Assembly: GCF_016920785.2 (NCBI RefSeq)
Contig: NW_024609857.1
Location: 70,740,252-70,804,251, forward strand
Reading direction: 5' to 3'
Length of the DNA stretch: 64,000 bases
DNA from: Ixodes scapularis
Taxonomy: Eukaryota > Arthropoda > Arachnida > Ixodida > Ixodidae
Under the pieces are notes generated by a model. The model was not told where the DNA came from. It searched no databases and saw nothing but the letters and a program-made list of their open reading frames with translations. Below, piece after piece: positions 43,985 through 55,206 of this stretch. The translations under genes were made by a program, and so were the position numbers. How positions within the stretch are numbered: the stretch's first letter is position 1; each line of letters starts with the position of its first letter.

Positions 43985-44085
43985 AATTAAAACGGGCCGG
44001 GGTGGGGATTTAACCCAGAATCATTGAGTTTTTAAGCCTGATGGACTTTCGCTCCACGTGCTGCGAGCTGCGCTGCATCACCAAA
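43985..44085 (-). repeat. Possible tRNA-like SINE head
   Basis: On the - strand, ACGTGGAGCGAAAGTCC is followed by the B-box-like GGGTTAAATCCCC. The CGTGGAGCGAAAG word is shared with the - strand SINE at 61.2-61.36 kb. Confidence 0.35.
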
Positions 44086-44089
44086 GTTG

Positions 44090-45163
44090 GCTACCGATAC
44101 CCTGTAATAGGGCTGGCAGCATCTGGAAAAAAAGAAGCACATAAGCATTAAAACCACGCGCAACGCACGCGAATATTGCGGAGAAGGCAGGACCGAAATA
44201 TTAACCTCTGTTGTTTAATTATGTCCCTAGAGGTGAGGTTTGCTCAAGAGTGCTTTTGATTGTTACCTTAAATGGGGAAAAATACCTGTACATATACTGA
44301 AGGCTGTATGCATTGTGTACTGATGTATACTAAACATATGCACAGAAAAAAAAAAGAGGTGTGTCGCATTGAATTTAAGATTCGCGCAGGTTTTAAGAAG
44401 TCTTGAAATGACAAAAGTGTTCTTCCACCGCGTTAACGGCTGCCGGGAAAGAGCAGAATAACTAACCATTACGTCATCAAGAAAGCCATTTTTGAGACGA
44501 ATGCCGATACTCAAAGTTTCAAGTTTTATTTTTAAAAAGGCATCATTAAGTTAGGGCATCTCATTCCTGCCGTGTGCCTAAAGTAGTAGTGCAGCTTCAA
44601 TATACAGACCGATTCAATACCCTATTGCAACACGTGCATGAAAAAAAAGGAAGAAAAAAACCTGAAAGGTTTAATTGCTTTTCGCATCTGCTCTCATTAG
44701 TAGGAGAATAATATAGGGCGCAATTAATATAGAAGAACCTTGCTGCCACTACGTTGCTGCGCAGCTTCGCTAAAATAATACCTAAAAAACAAGCGAGCTG
44801 GTGATGATTCATGGTAATAAAACCCGAGACTCAGGAACACAGAAGGGGACGAACACAACAAAACACATTATAACACAATTATATAATTAAGGGTAGCTTC
44901 GCTACCCTTAATTATATAATGTGGGCTGGCCTAGCTTGTTTTTTATAGTGTTACCTAATTCTGGTTCGCATCTCAGATCGTCGAACTCTGTGATTCTTTC
45001 AAGATAACAATTTTATTTTCATATTTAATTAATTTTATATAAAAAAATAACGGCCGAGATTATGCGGCGGACATCACATTGCTCTCGTGCATTTACAATC
45101 GTAAAGCAATTTTAGTTCACAGTAGTAAAGTGGTAATTTAAGCTAGTTGGTACATAACCGATA
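44090..45163. other. AT-rich intergenic sequence
   Basis: Apart from the perfect palindrome at 44878-44920, no gene or repeat is recognised. Confidence 0.45.
44878..44920. repeat. Perfect snap-back palindrome, 20-bp stem, 3-nt loop
   Basis: ATTATATAATTAAGGGTAGC pairs exactly with its inverse across TTC. Confidence 0.92.
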
Positions 45164-45844
45164 TTAAAGGGGCACTGACACCCCTAAGGTCGTATTTATT
45201 TTTATTGTCTAAAACGATGCAAATTGCAGTCATAGAGACGCAAAAAAAAACCGCATCGCGAAAAAAAATTTTCCCGCGCGCGCGCGCGCCTTTTTATTTT
45301 TGGCGTTTGATTTTCCCGCCTCTCGCCTCCTCGCTTCTTTTGATCGGTGACGTCAAAAATCAGGAAATTTAGAAGCTTTGTAGGCGACATCTCTATAACA
45401 TTTAATGACGGCAATCCTAAAACATGTTTTTTAACGCAATTTCGAACGCAGTACGGCCCTTCTTTTTGAAATACCAAAAATCGGGAGTTCGTTGTGGTGC
45501 CGTCTCCTGAATTTGTATCCTCCAACGGAAAACAGGCGACACCGCTCAAAACCGGTCCGCCGGAACGCCGCCGCTCGCTCCTTTCCTCCTCGCTTTGGGT
45601 CGCCATGGCAACAGAAGGGAGTGGTGAAAGAAAGTCGACTCTCAGGTCTCCGCAATTTTTGACGTCAAGGCACCGGCGCCGATCACGCGGGAACTTCGAA
45701 TTCGGCATTTGGAAATTGTTTTTTTACTTCACGAATACTGAATTCCCAAATTTCAAATTTTGAGGGTAATGTCCCGGCATCGTTTTCAATCGTTTCGGAT
45801 AATAAAAAAAAAAATATGATTTTGATGTGTCAGTGCCCCTTTAA
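45164..45844. mobile_element. Non-autonomous TTAA-flanked DNA transposon (Kolobok-like)
   Basis: TTAA at 45164-45167 and 45841-45844, with exact 14-bp inverted ends AGGGGCACTGACAC. The GC-rich interior includes a (GC)n tract near 45279 and open frames on both strands (45202-45708 -, 45494-45763 +) that I take as chance reading of GC-rich DNA. Confidence 0.88.
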
Positions 45845-46051
45845 ACAGCGCCGAATTTCGTGCGCTGTTTAATATCAATCATTTAGTTTTCAGACTGATT
45901 TAATAGCCTATTGCGACAAGTGTGTCAAGAAAATACCCTGTATGGTTTAATTGCTTTTTGTTTCCGCTCACCGTGAACGACCGTAACAGAGCAGCACCAT
46001 TAATGAAAAACAACTTAGCTGCCTCGATTTGTCGAACTCAGTAGTTGTATT

Positions 46052-46177
46052 CATGGGCGTACCAACCGGGGGGGGGGGGGGGGGGGGCAAAGGGGGCGCT
46101 TGCCACCCCCCCCCCCTTCCATTCTCAGAGGGGGGGGCAATGAATGTGTTTTGCCCCCCCTGAAACGGCCGCCACTG
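46052..46177. mobile_element. Short G-run element with CAGTGGCG-type ends
   Basis: CATGGGCGTACC at the left and GGCCGCCACTG at the right are imperfect inverted ends enclosing two G runs and C runs that can pair. The same architecture recurs at 50.68-50.77 kb. Confidence 0.55.
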
Positions 46178-46256
46178 GGCAGGGCAAACACTGGCCGGCG
46201 GCGCCCAAGGAATGCCAAGGGCACCGTCCCCCACCCGTGCAGGCATATTTTTAACG

Positions 46257-46862
46257 CGCATGCGATACATACCCTAGCAACGACGTTCACGCCGGATTGG
46301 CTGCTTCGTGGAGATAGGCGCTGCCACCCTCAACATAGGCAGCAGATACAATGCGAGTTTCCGAGGCGGTAGCGTAACTTAGTGGTAAGATGTCTGCCTC
46401 ATACGTATCAGACCCGGGTTCTACTCACGGTGTGGGCTTAGTTCCTTTTTTTTTTTTTCCTCGAACATTTTGTTTTGTCGAGGCATTTGGCGATATTTAC
46501 GACATTTCTATTTTTACGATTAACATGCTGTTTACGAAACATCGCTGAACTAAATCGTATATGGGACTCTATTTACGGAAGTGCCTGGGGGACAGCGGGG
46601 CTTGGGTTGCCGAGTGGACGCCGCAAAGCGGCGTTTACAGAGGGGGGGGGGGGGGGGGGGGGGGGGTGCTAAGTGGGTTAATGCTTTTGTAATTAGCAGC
46701 CGCACACTGTAGTTACGAAGTGGCGTGAACGCACGCGCGGGCGTGGGTTAGCGCGTTTCACATGATACACGCGCCGTCCGAATCCGAAATTTAAGTTTCC
46801 GCACGTTGCCAAGCATCCAATCCGGCGTGAGCGTCGTTGCTAGGGAGTCTATCACCTGCGCC
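46257..46862. mobile_element. 600-bp unit bounded by inverted repeats
   Basis: CCCTAGCAACGACGTTCACG...GGATTGGCTGCTT (from 46272) is repeated inverted at 46806-46845 with two or three mismatches, with weaker pairing outside. It encloses a tRNA-like segment and a G homopolymer (about 46640-46666). Confidence 0.68.
46366..46436 (+). repeat. tRNA-Met-like SINE head
   Basis: GTAGCGTAACTTAGTGGTAAG (A-box region), CTCATAC anticodon-loop-like sequence and B box GGGTTCTACTC with tRNA spacing. Stems are poor, so it is not a functional tRNA. Confidence 0.5.
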
Positions 46863-48080
46863 GTAAAAGGAGCCATTGACCAAAGCGCCCGGTGCGCATA
46901 CACAACTGGCCCTCTCCTCTCTCTCTCCCCCTGCCCCTCTTTTACAACGCCTACACACACACACGTCGTCAAAGTTTGTGATGAACCAAATCTGCTGAAC
47001 TTCAGATTCGACAAAGTTCCACACATGCCGAAATTTTGAAAGAAAGTTCGGCAAAGATTCGGCAAAAATTTGGCAAATATCAGCGCACGCCCACGAACGT
47101 GACGGGGCCATAGATCGCAAATGGACGCCGCGCAGTCACGCGGTTACCATCGCATAGTTTAGATTTCTCCCTTCTTTTCTTTTTTGTTTACGTACTTTCT
47201 GTAGTGTATATATTCTGTACATTCATTTGTCTGTTTTGTTTTTTCATATGTGGTGGCGGGCTGGCAGCAGACATGTACAAGCTACTAAAAAAAATGATTA
47301 AGTTAAGTTACTGAGTACTAGCCTCAAAATTAATTTGAGTATAGTAGAAATTACTGAAATGAAAAGTAATTCAGTAAATTACTGATTACCGTAAAAAAGG
47401 AGCGAATTACTTTTGAAGTAGCTTTTATTTTTTTCTATGCTAACAAGGAAATAATTACATAGGTTTTGATGCGTTAGCGAAATTCTGCTAGCCGAATATA
47501 AAGCTGCTTGTGTTTTCCCAGAAGCGCTTTAATAGCTGGTTCTGCTTCTGCATGCCTTATTGTTGTGTACTCCTTTTTGGTCAAGGATGTACTGCAGATG
47601 TATCATCTCACCTTTGAGGTTTAGCACTGCCTAAGCTTGATTTTGCAGACAGTGTTTGATTGCTTACAATGTTGCGTAAAGTACGTCTAAAAACTGCTTG
47701 GAAGTAGAAAGTAAATGAGAGGTTATGTACTTCAAGTAAAGTAGTTAGTACACCGGGTGCAATGTACTTGAAGTGAAGTACTCTAAATACAATGTACTTC
47801 CAAAGTAAACTAGAAGTACTTTTTAGCACACTCTTTCAGAATGCCCTTTCAATCATTATACAGCGCTTTTATTTTTACTTATTTTTTTTTATCAGGCCGG
47901 TATGCACAGCTTCAGAGAAAGTTGGAGGTGCATCAGCTTTTTTCGGGAAGTTCGGCAAAATCAAAGATGCATGAGTTTTTTTTTTTTTTTTTTTAGAAAT
48001 GGCGGCAGTTAATACGCCATAGAGTAATTGCTTTATTCTCGCTGACGAACCATTTAACACAATCAACTTATAAGTTATAA

Positions 48081-48106
48081 GGTTTTGAGCTGACCAGCTC
48101 AAAACC
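48081..48106. repeat. Perfect snap-back palindrome, 11-bp stem, 4-nt loop
   Basis: GGTTTTGAGCT pairs with its inverse across GACC. It sits at the left edge of the LINE tail nested in the hAT element. Confidence 0.85.
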
Positions 48107-48258
48107 TGAGGACCAGTCCCGACTGGTGAATAGGGCCAGACTGGCATGCGGGGATGGCATTCTGGACTGAGGCAGCCACCCACCTGGAAACGACCCACAA
48201 GCTTTCGTCTGCTCAAGTTATAATAAACTTTATTCCTCCTCCTCCTTCTTAGAGCCGC
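48107..48258 (+). mobile_element. LINE 3' tail nested in the hAT element
   Basis: CTGAGGACCAGTCCC through GGGGATGGCATTCTGG to AATAAACTTTATT and (CCT)n. The AATAAA plus short simple-repeat tail suggests a severely 5'-truncated LINE. No coding part. Confidence 0.5.
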
Positions 48259-49006
48259 CGTTTCTTCACTCAGAGAAATGACCAGATGGCGTCTCGAAAG
48301 GCAGCACAAGCTATACAGGAGCACCAGATCAACTTCAGAGCGGGTGCTGCACTTTGTTACCTCCTTTGAGTGAGGATGTAGTGTGTATTCCTCCTGTAGT
48401 GGGCAAGAATTCCTACATTGGGGAGAAACGGGGACAAGCCCTTTCTCCAAATGCGTCCAGTCTCCTTGAGCTTCGGGATACAAAGAAACGCCAGTATTCG
48501 GCGCTAATCCCACAGTTACTCGGCCTCTCTTGCGTCGTGTCTGTTCGCTCCCCGCGCCTCATAGCAGTGTTGTTGCAGTGGGGGGCTCATTAAAATTTTC
48601 GGGGGTTTTTGACTATCCAAATTTCTCTCTTCCCCCCCCTTTCTACGCCAGATGCGTCCCCCTCTGCCAATATCAGCTGATCTTTTAACATCTTATCTCT
48701 GTTGATAGGCAAAACAACCACTAAAATTCGAAAGTAATTTGTAAATTGAGTATAAAAGTCACTCGAAAAAGTAGTTAAAGTAAACTACAAATTACAAAAA
48801 TAGAAATTTAATGGAAAGTTACTGAACTACCCAGAAAAGCTGGTAAACTACAGTAACTTGAGTAAAGTAGTTGAACTACGTACAAGTCTGGCTGGCAGGC
48901 GCTCTGCGTAAGGGTTTTCACCTATCTGCCTAGCCCCGCACACCACCGCATGGGCCCCTTCCAGTGTGTGCAAATAAATATATTATTATTATTATTATTA
49001 TTATTA

Positions 49007-49895
49007 ATGTCTGTTATACCATACAAAAACGTTCCTCGCAACCTCCGTCAGAAAGACAGTCGTGAATGCTCTTGCCTACGGAGTTCTTCGCTATGGAATT
49101 ACTATCTTTGCCAACTGCTCAACTCTCTGGAGAACGAAAATTGACGCCATTCTGAGGAACATCGCGAAAAACGTTGCATATAATCCGAATCTAAACCAGG
49201 ACGATGATATATTCTCTTATGTGGGCTTGCCGCGTTTTCTACCCCTTTTTCATAGATGTGTCATCCTAAGACATTATTGGCTCAGTCAATTTAAAATACC
49301 TCGAACTGTCCAGCGCTCTATAAGAAACAGTGAACACTTTATAATTCCTCTTGTATACACTAAATATCGAAAATGTGTTCGGTCGTATTATGTTCCTGAC
49401 ATATTTAACAAATTACCATATTTTCTTGATCAAATCGACTCAGCGTGTCCTAAAAGAATGCATAAAACAATTGTGCTAGTAGCAGCCTATTGAATTATAC
49501 ACGACTGGAATCTCTCTAGGACCGACAGGAGGCTAGTTATTATTACCATGTTAGTGACTTTTCGACCATCAGCCTATCTGTCCGCATGATGTTTAAGTGT
49601 ATATATGTATTTAAGTGTATATTTACGTGTAGATCTAGGCATGCACGTCTATATGCGTTGTGGTGCACTCGATGTTGTATATATGCCCAAGTACTCGTTT
49701 ATTTGTGTGTGTAACCCGTGAAACAACTTTAAATTATGTATAACTGTCTTGTATTCGCGCCTGAGAACAATCAGTCTCATCACCACGGGGTCTCGCACAT
49801 GCCGACCCTGGCTTCGACTGACCCACCTCGTACGTGCTGAAGAAAGAACAAGCCGAATAAAATTATTATTATTATTATTATTATTATTATAACAA
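49007..49895 (+). pseudogene. 5'-truncated CR1/Jockey-like LINE, C-terminal RT part
   Basis: The frame 49062-49493 reads LAYGVLRYGITIFANCSTLW, then KIDAILRNIAKNVAYNP, LPLFHRCVILRHYWLSQFK and YYVPDIFNKLP, the post-RT segment of CR1/Jockey-like non-LTR elements, ending at TGA (49491-49493). A 370-bp 3' UTR ends GAATAAA and (ATT)n (to about 49890). The 5' junction lies right in the (ATT)n tail of the preceding LINE. The visible frame is intact, but the copy lacks the endonuclease and RT core. Confidence 0.75.
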
Positions 49896-50189
49896 TCGTG
49901 TTTTCGGCTCGCAAGTAGTTTGTGCCAAAACAGAATAATATTGCTTTTTAGTTCGCGTTATTTCGCCATTTTCATGTATCTGCATAAAACTAAACACAAA
50001 ACTATCATGCTCGACGTTGCACATCCGACATCCCTAACTCTCCCCATCTTCATAAACTTGTGTCCTAACACCAGAAACCGGAATTTTAAAGGTTAAAAAC
50101 GGCACGTTGCGAATATGGAACGCAAACTTTCATGCGGAGTTGACGTCAAGTGACTCAAATCGAAAAACATGCATATTTACATTATTGTT

Positions 50190-50265
50190 ATCTCTTCTGA
50201 TGAAGGCTCAGCAACCGTGGCACACGTTTTCGCGCACGAAACGTTGACTGCCAGAGAAAGTAAGA
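50190..50265 (+). repeat. Penelope-like terminal motif fragment
   Basis: CTGATGAAGGC (50197) and CACGAAACGTTGACTG (50235-50250) are the paired boxes seen at 3' ends of Penelope-like elements. A second CTGATGAAGCC occurs at about 50318. The stem between them is disrupted, and no coding part is next to it. Confidence 0.4.
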
Positions 50266-50679
50266 ACGCAGTTATTGCCTTTATTTTAACAATGTAAACA
50301 CATTTGCAGGTGTGCGCTGATGAAGCCTCAAAATCAAAACTCTCGTAGCGTGATTCGTGACTGCGCCGGCTACTACCCAACCTCGTGGTCACACCACTTT
50401 CTGGAAGCAGACACTAAAATTGCAAGTAAATACACAAAAGGGACATCGATACAGTTATATTGTAGAATATCACCTTATTTAGTCATAATTGTGTCAATAG
50501 GCACTAGATGTTGTATTTAAGGTAAAAAAAAAACTTTTTTTCGTGAGAAAAAATAAATATCAATGTTAAGACTGGTAACAGAGTATTTTTGCCGAATCAT
50601 TGCCAAATCTTTAGAAAAGTTCGGCAAAAGTTGCGTCGAATTTTCGATTCAGGAAAAGTTCGGCCCATCACTAGTAAAA

Positions 50680-50770
50680 ATATGCCACCCAGGGCGGGGG
50701 GGGGGGGGGGGGGGGGGGGAAGGTCTGGTTTGCTTCCCTACTCAAAACAAGTTGGAACGCCACTGATTGT
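50680..50770. repeat. G homopolymer element with CAGTGGCGTT end
   Basis: A run of about 28 G (50694-50721) is followed by AACGCCACTG, the inverse of a CAGTGGCGTT end, as in the 46.05-kb element. Confidence 0.55.
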
Positions 50771-50789
50771 ATTGATACTTCAACAAACA

Positions 50790-50841
50790 GCAGATAAAAG
50801 CGCGAATCGTCGCGTCGCAGTGTCTTTCAGCAATAAAAAAT
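50790..50841 (+). promoter_or_regulatory. Candidate TATA promoter of the small peptide gene
   Basis: AGATAAAAGCG (TATA-like, about 50792-50802) lies some 25 bp before an initiator-like TCGCAGTG (about 50815), which is 25 bp before the ATG. Confidence 0.4.
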
Positions 50842-50949
50842 ATGGCGTTCATCATCGTCATTCTGGTATTGCTTGCTGCCGGGCACTATTTTGGCTTTAC
50901 CTTCCCAGGATTCGCTCCTCCGCCAACCCCGACGTACACAAAAATGTGA
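50842..50949 (+). CDS. Small secreted-type peptide, 35 residues
   Basis: ATG at 50842 opens a 35-codon frame ending TGA (50947-50949). Residues 1-13 are a hydrophobic signal or membrane segment (MAFIIVILVLLAA), then GHYFGFTFPGFAPPP and a short Thr/Pro tail TPTYTKM. A TATA-like box stands upstream and AATAAA at 51043-51048 downstream, giving a plausible short transcript. I do not recognise a family. It could be a small secreted Pro-rich peptide, a first exon of something longer, or chance; the tidy hydrophobic-then-Pro layout and control signals make it better than random. Confidence 0.4.
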   Translation: MAFIIVILVLLAAGHYFGFTFPGFAPPPTPTYTKM

Positions 50950-51073
50950 CAAGAATGTCGATCTAATTTTTTCTTTCTTTTTCCTAATGGCCTCACAAAC
51001 GGGACTGCAGGTAACGCGTACTAAGAAGAGCCCATCTAAGACAATAAACACTCTTACAAAAAGTTCTTTTATT

Positions 51074-51266
51074 GGGAGTATTCACTGGCGGCCATAGCTG
51101 TGAGCGCGAACGCTGAGCGCGTGCTGACGGCGAGCTTCCACACTTCTTTTGAAACGTGCATTTTGCACCATCAAGAGTGCCGCTCTTAGCAACCTATTGA
51201 TGTGAGCTCGTTCTGAGCATGCGCTCTGAACAGCACCCACAAATATGGCGTCCAGTGAATACTTCC
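51074..51266. mobile_element. MITE, 190 bp, about 20-bp TIR
   Basis: AGTATTCACTGGCGGCCAT at the left and ATGGCGTCCAGTGAATACT at the right are inverted with two mismatches. The interior is GC-richer and non-coding. Confidence 0.8.
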
Positions 51267-51269
51267 TAT

Positions 51270-52130
51270 AGTACTGTACTTAAAAAGCAACTCACTTGCG
51301 TTTTGTTTTCAACGTAACATCGTACCCATGTAGCTTTATGTTTTCCCCAATGATAAGATTTTCAAAATGATAGCTACTGCAATTTTATCCAAAATAGGGC
51401 AGAATACAAACGTCGCTATTTTATTTTATAAAAAAAAAAAACACATGTTTTCGTTGAACTACTTAAACAAAAATGGCTAAAAAAACAAGTCAGGTAGATT
51501 TGGTTGTCAAGTCACCAACCATTTGAGCGAGTGAGTTTTAGCTTACTTAATTTGTGGTCTTCAAGTTGTTGTTTTTTTTTTTTTACTTCATGGGCAATAT
51601 AGCATAATGCTATTTAACAAAAACTTCGCGTTATAATCAATTTATCTTTCCTTTTAATCAAATCACCGATATAACAATCCAAAAATATTACCGCAATATT
51701 TCCCAAGATTTGCGTCCTGGGCTTCCCAAAAGCGCAGCAAGTCTTCCTTAATTCGATTGTTATATACAGAATGAAACAAATATGACAGCATCCGCGGATG
51801 GCCACTTTAATCAGAGAGAAACATTTCGCTGACGGGGATTATGTATTGGTGCCAGAGGTAACCCGAGAGCTAGACTACTGGCTGCTTGGCTGAAAGGCCA
51901 CGTGAACTTAAAAATTAGGGCCACTTCGTTTGCTCTAAAGCATTTTTTATACGCCACACGAGACGATTAGGCCAATTTGGCGGTTGTCAACATATAGTTG
52001 TCTAAAAGAATTCACCATGTTCCTTATGTTTCGGCATACGGTAGGCTACAGCACATGCCGCACACATCTTTCATAACTTCCTTGTCAGATGAGCACTAAA
52101 AGTATTAATATAAACTTTCCGTTGCGATAA
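51270..52130. other. AT-rich intergenic sequence
   Basis: No gene or bounded repeat recognised. Confidence 0.45.
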
Positions 52131-54060
52131 CGGCATTTCAACCTTACCAAAAAGTACCGCGCTAGATGAGTTGGGTGAATTAGTTTCGAAAATGCAAATG
52201 GAAATATAATTGTCACGTGAAAAACTCCTACCTTTATTATACCGCTAAAGCATGTGTGTATATCATTAACGGTATCCCACTACAGCCCGTCACCATATAC
52301 AAATACTTCAGAGTTCACGTAACTAGGTAATACCTTTTAATAACATACTCACGTCACCTGCATGCAGTCTTAGGTAAGTTACTTAAAAAAGATAATTCGT
52401 TACAGTTAGTTACTTTCAGAAAAAAAGTAGCTAAGTTACCGTTACAGTTACCGCAACAAAAAAGTAACTCGTTACAGTTACAGTTACTTTCAAAAAGTAA
52501 CGACGTTACTTTTCAGTTACTTTTCGCTAACAAAAAAAAGAGTTAGGAAAAACTAGTGTCTGAAAGAAAAAAAAATATAGTCACGAATCAGTCAGGCTTC
52601 CACCATAGCGGTAAATTCGAACTTTATAGTTTAGCTGGAAAATTAGTCAATATTATAAAAAGAATAAAGTCCAAAATTCAGCTAAATGTGTTTTCTCAGA
52701 TTTGAATACGAAGACTTGTTGTCGGAGTACTCCTTGTTGCAAAGTTTGCATACTGCGGTCAAATTGTTAGCAACCCCCTTCACCACAGCAAAATACTCTC
52801 TGTACGCCGTTCAGGTTAGTTCTGTGTTCTCATCAATATCCCTATCCTTGGTAGCACTAGCACATTTCTTGCCCGTTGACGGTTGCGCTGGGTTCATGGA
52901 GTCCTTGGATATATTTCAGTACGTGCACGGCATGCGAGAAACAAACCCCGCGCAAACAACAGTCAATTTTGCCTCCACTGTTGACACCACGCCGGAGTAG
53001 GGGCGCAAATCAAAATACGAAACATACGAAGTGCCCTCCGCGTGCATTGTTGTTTCACGGTTGATTCACCCGATTAAAAAGCGTGCGCAGAAAAAAAAAA
53101 ACCGCAACAGAGATAGTGCTTGAAGATTCTAAGAGGTAAGTGTTCAGTCACAAAGTACAAGCAAGTGCGTAAAGATAACTGGATTCCTCTTTTCTTCTTT
53201 TTTTTTCCATAAAATATACACGTGGCTATATTCGGGTCGTGACTGGCGAGAAAGAACGTATTGCTGAGTTTGTGCAAGGCCAACTGACACTCGAAATGTC
53301 AGAACAGACAATCTGGAAAGTGCAAGGAATAGCTCGATTATACTCGTTCAATGATATATTATTCATAAAGAACTGAAAAGTAACGGCAAAAGTAACGTCG
53401 TTACTTTCATCGTTACCTCAGAAAAAGTGATATAACTACAGTTACAAGTTACATTCTTAAAAAGTAACTTGTTACAGTTACAAGTTCCCGAAAAAGTAAC
53501 GAAGTTACAGTAACGCGTTACTACTCAAGACTGCCTGCATGATAAGCAACCCTAACAGCACCCTCGGCTATTTACGCCTCAATTTTTCTCAAGTCCTTTG
53601 GTCGCTAAAGTTGATTTTATATCGAACACTCATTCGCCAGAGGCTCAAATACGCCTCAACGATATAGAACTTGGCTCAACGTACTCCCATGCAGGACGCG
53701 GCATCCGTGGAGACTCGATCAGCGCGCTTTATTCTCCCTATTCCCGTCTCGACAGTGTTTCACTAATGAACCTTGAGCCTCCTCAACAACAGTTTTGAAG
53801 AAAAACATTGCATATTTATTTTTTAATAAATTCTTCGACAACCTATTACTTCAATGCGAGCTTCCTTCGCAACCTTCATAGTTTTGATCCCGCATCAATC
53901 ACCAGCATAAAGTTTTCATTATATTCTGTAACACAAATATCATATGTTTTTAATTCTTTCCTATCCGAAACCATCTCGGAAAAGAACCGATTTCTACATT
54001 TCATTCCCTCCTACGAAGACGCGTAATAATTCAAGACCAGATTAGCTGAACACATTTTAT
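52130..54060 (+). pseudogene. Jockey/CR1-like LINE fragment split by a hAT element
   Basis: Left of the hAT, YIINGIPLQPV-x-x-YKYF-x-VHVT (about 52260-52325) is the RT thumb 'KYLGV-x-x-T' region. Right of it, STLGYLRLNFSQ (53553-53590), then LYRTLIRQRLKYAS, SARFIL and a later FNSFLSE-like end continue the same protein with stops and frameshifts. Removing 52365-53533 and one CCTGCATG joins the two halves. It is truncated and decayed. Confidence 0.7.
52365..53533. mobile_element. hAT element, 1.17 kb, long TIRs, 8-bp TSD CCTGCATG
   Basis: The ends CAGTCTTAGGTAAGTTACT and (inverted) CAGTCTTGAGTAGTAAC begin subterminal arms of about 170 bp built of GTAACG/GTTACT words. CCTGCATG flanks exactly (52357-52364, 53534-53541). 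The interior frame 52686-53000 (104 residues) has no recognisable transposase domain. Confidence 0.92.
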
Positions 54061-54305
54061 AATTCGGCACTTCCTGCATTTTTTTTTTAAATATTTTATT
54101 ACTGTACTTTCGATTATATATTTTGCACCACCTTGTACCCACTCCATTTGCAATGCCCCCTGGACACTGAGGATATTGTAACAGATAAACAAACAAATAT
54201 ACCTGTATTTCATTATGTTTTCTAATTGTGTTTTTAGTTATTAGGCGATGTTTGTTTGAAGAAGTGACTGAGAGATCCACGTTCATGAGCTGGTGCTATT
54301 CGCGA

Positions 54306-55206
54306 TTAAAGGGGCCCTCCGGAGCGCTCTGCGATGGTCTATTTATGGCGGTAACTCAATCTACAGGCCATAAGGATCCTAGAAATCATAAAATTACGGT
54401 CATGCGCGGCGGATTTCCCTATTAAAATTGCTATCAAAGTCCCCGGCACCCCCCCCTTTCTGAGATGACCCCGGAAAACGGGAGCGGCATCTCTTTACGC
54501 GTCAGCCAATAGCAAGCGAAGGATTCCGGCGTCACTGCGCGTCACCAACGCGGCCGACCGCCGACCCGCGGAGGAATCTCTCGAACACGCGCGGACAGTA
54601 GTCATGGGGCCCGGACTTCGTGCTCGGCAGTCGTCGTTCGTCGCATCGCACCGTCGCGCTGCTACTGCGATACGCAGTCGCATTCCACAGATGACAAGGA
54701 AAAGTTTGACTCGTTGACGTGGAAGGATCGCAAAGCTGGCTTCGGTGTCGGGATCCACGGGAAGAAGGAACACGTGTCCCGCAAACGCACGCCTGCAGAC
54801 GCCCCGGGAAGCAGACGAGCCGACGCGCCGACGCATCAGCCCCTAGCAACAAGCTTGCGGGGAGAAAACATAGTTCGCTGGTTTTGGAGCGATAATTGCG
54901 CACTCTGTTTCCCGCACCACAATCAGTTTACGTTTTTCTTAAACTCTAATTTACAACAAGCTTAAAAAGTGTTGCAATAATAACGTTCGCATTCACCGCG
55001 AGGTGCAGCATTTCCATTGGTCAAGTTTTAGCGATGGGCAGAGAATGGGGGATTGTCTTCCAAGAGAAAAAAGTCCCGATAAATTTCTACTGCCATCTGC
55101 TTAATAAACGGTTTTGTAGTCTAAAATTGTGTATACATGTTAACATGCACCTACTACGCAATATAACAACATAAACCGACAATCGCAGAAAGCTCCGGAG
55201 GGTTAA
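54306..55206. mobile_element. TTAA-flanked element with CCCTCCGGAGC ends
   Basis: TTAA at 54306-54309 and 55203-55206. CCCTCCGGAGC...CTGCGAT-GTC...TTATG occurs at both ends in inverted orientation. The left end has AGGGG between TTAA and this repeat; the right end lacks it, so the right terminus may be trimmed. The GC-rich interior has no transposase. Confidence 0.72.

Larger units (their letters stand above)
47268..48890. mobile_element. hAT element, 1.62 kb, 8-bp TSD GCTGGCAG
   Basis: The ends CAGACATGTAC and (inverted) CAGACTTGTAC are followed by AGTTACT/AGTAACT-rich subterminal repeats. GCTGGCAG flanks both sides exactly (47260-47267, 48891-48898). There is no transposase. It carries a nested LINE 3' tail (48110-48255). 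Confidence 0.9.
47110..49006 (+). mobile_element. LINE 3' UTR with (ATT)n tail, split by a hAT element
   Basis: The sequence on both sides of the hAT joins across GCTGGCAG. The right part reads GCGCTCTGCG, then CACCACCGCATGGGCC, AATAAATA and (ATT)n up to about 49006, the usual 3' end of a 5'-truncated LINE. No coding part survives. Confidence 0.6.

Noticed and set aside
45202..45763. 168-residue - strand frame and 89-residue + strand frame
   Set aside because: They lie inside a GC-rich TTAA-flanked MITE and have no recognisable domain.
47875..48513. 212-residue - strand frame
   Set aside because: It runs antisense through a LINE tail and hAT sequence, with poly-Lys/Arg from simple repeats and no domain.
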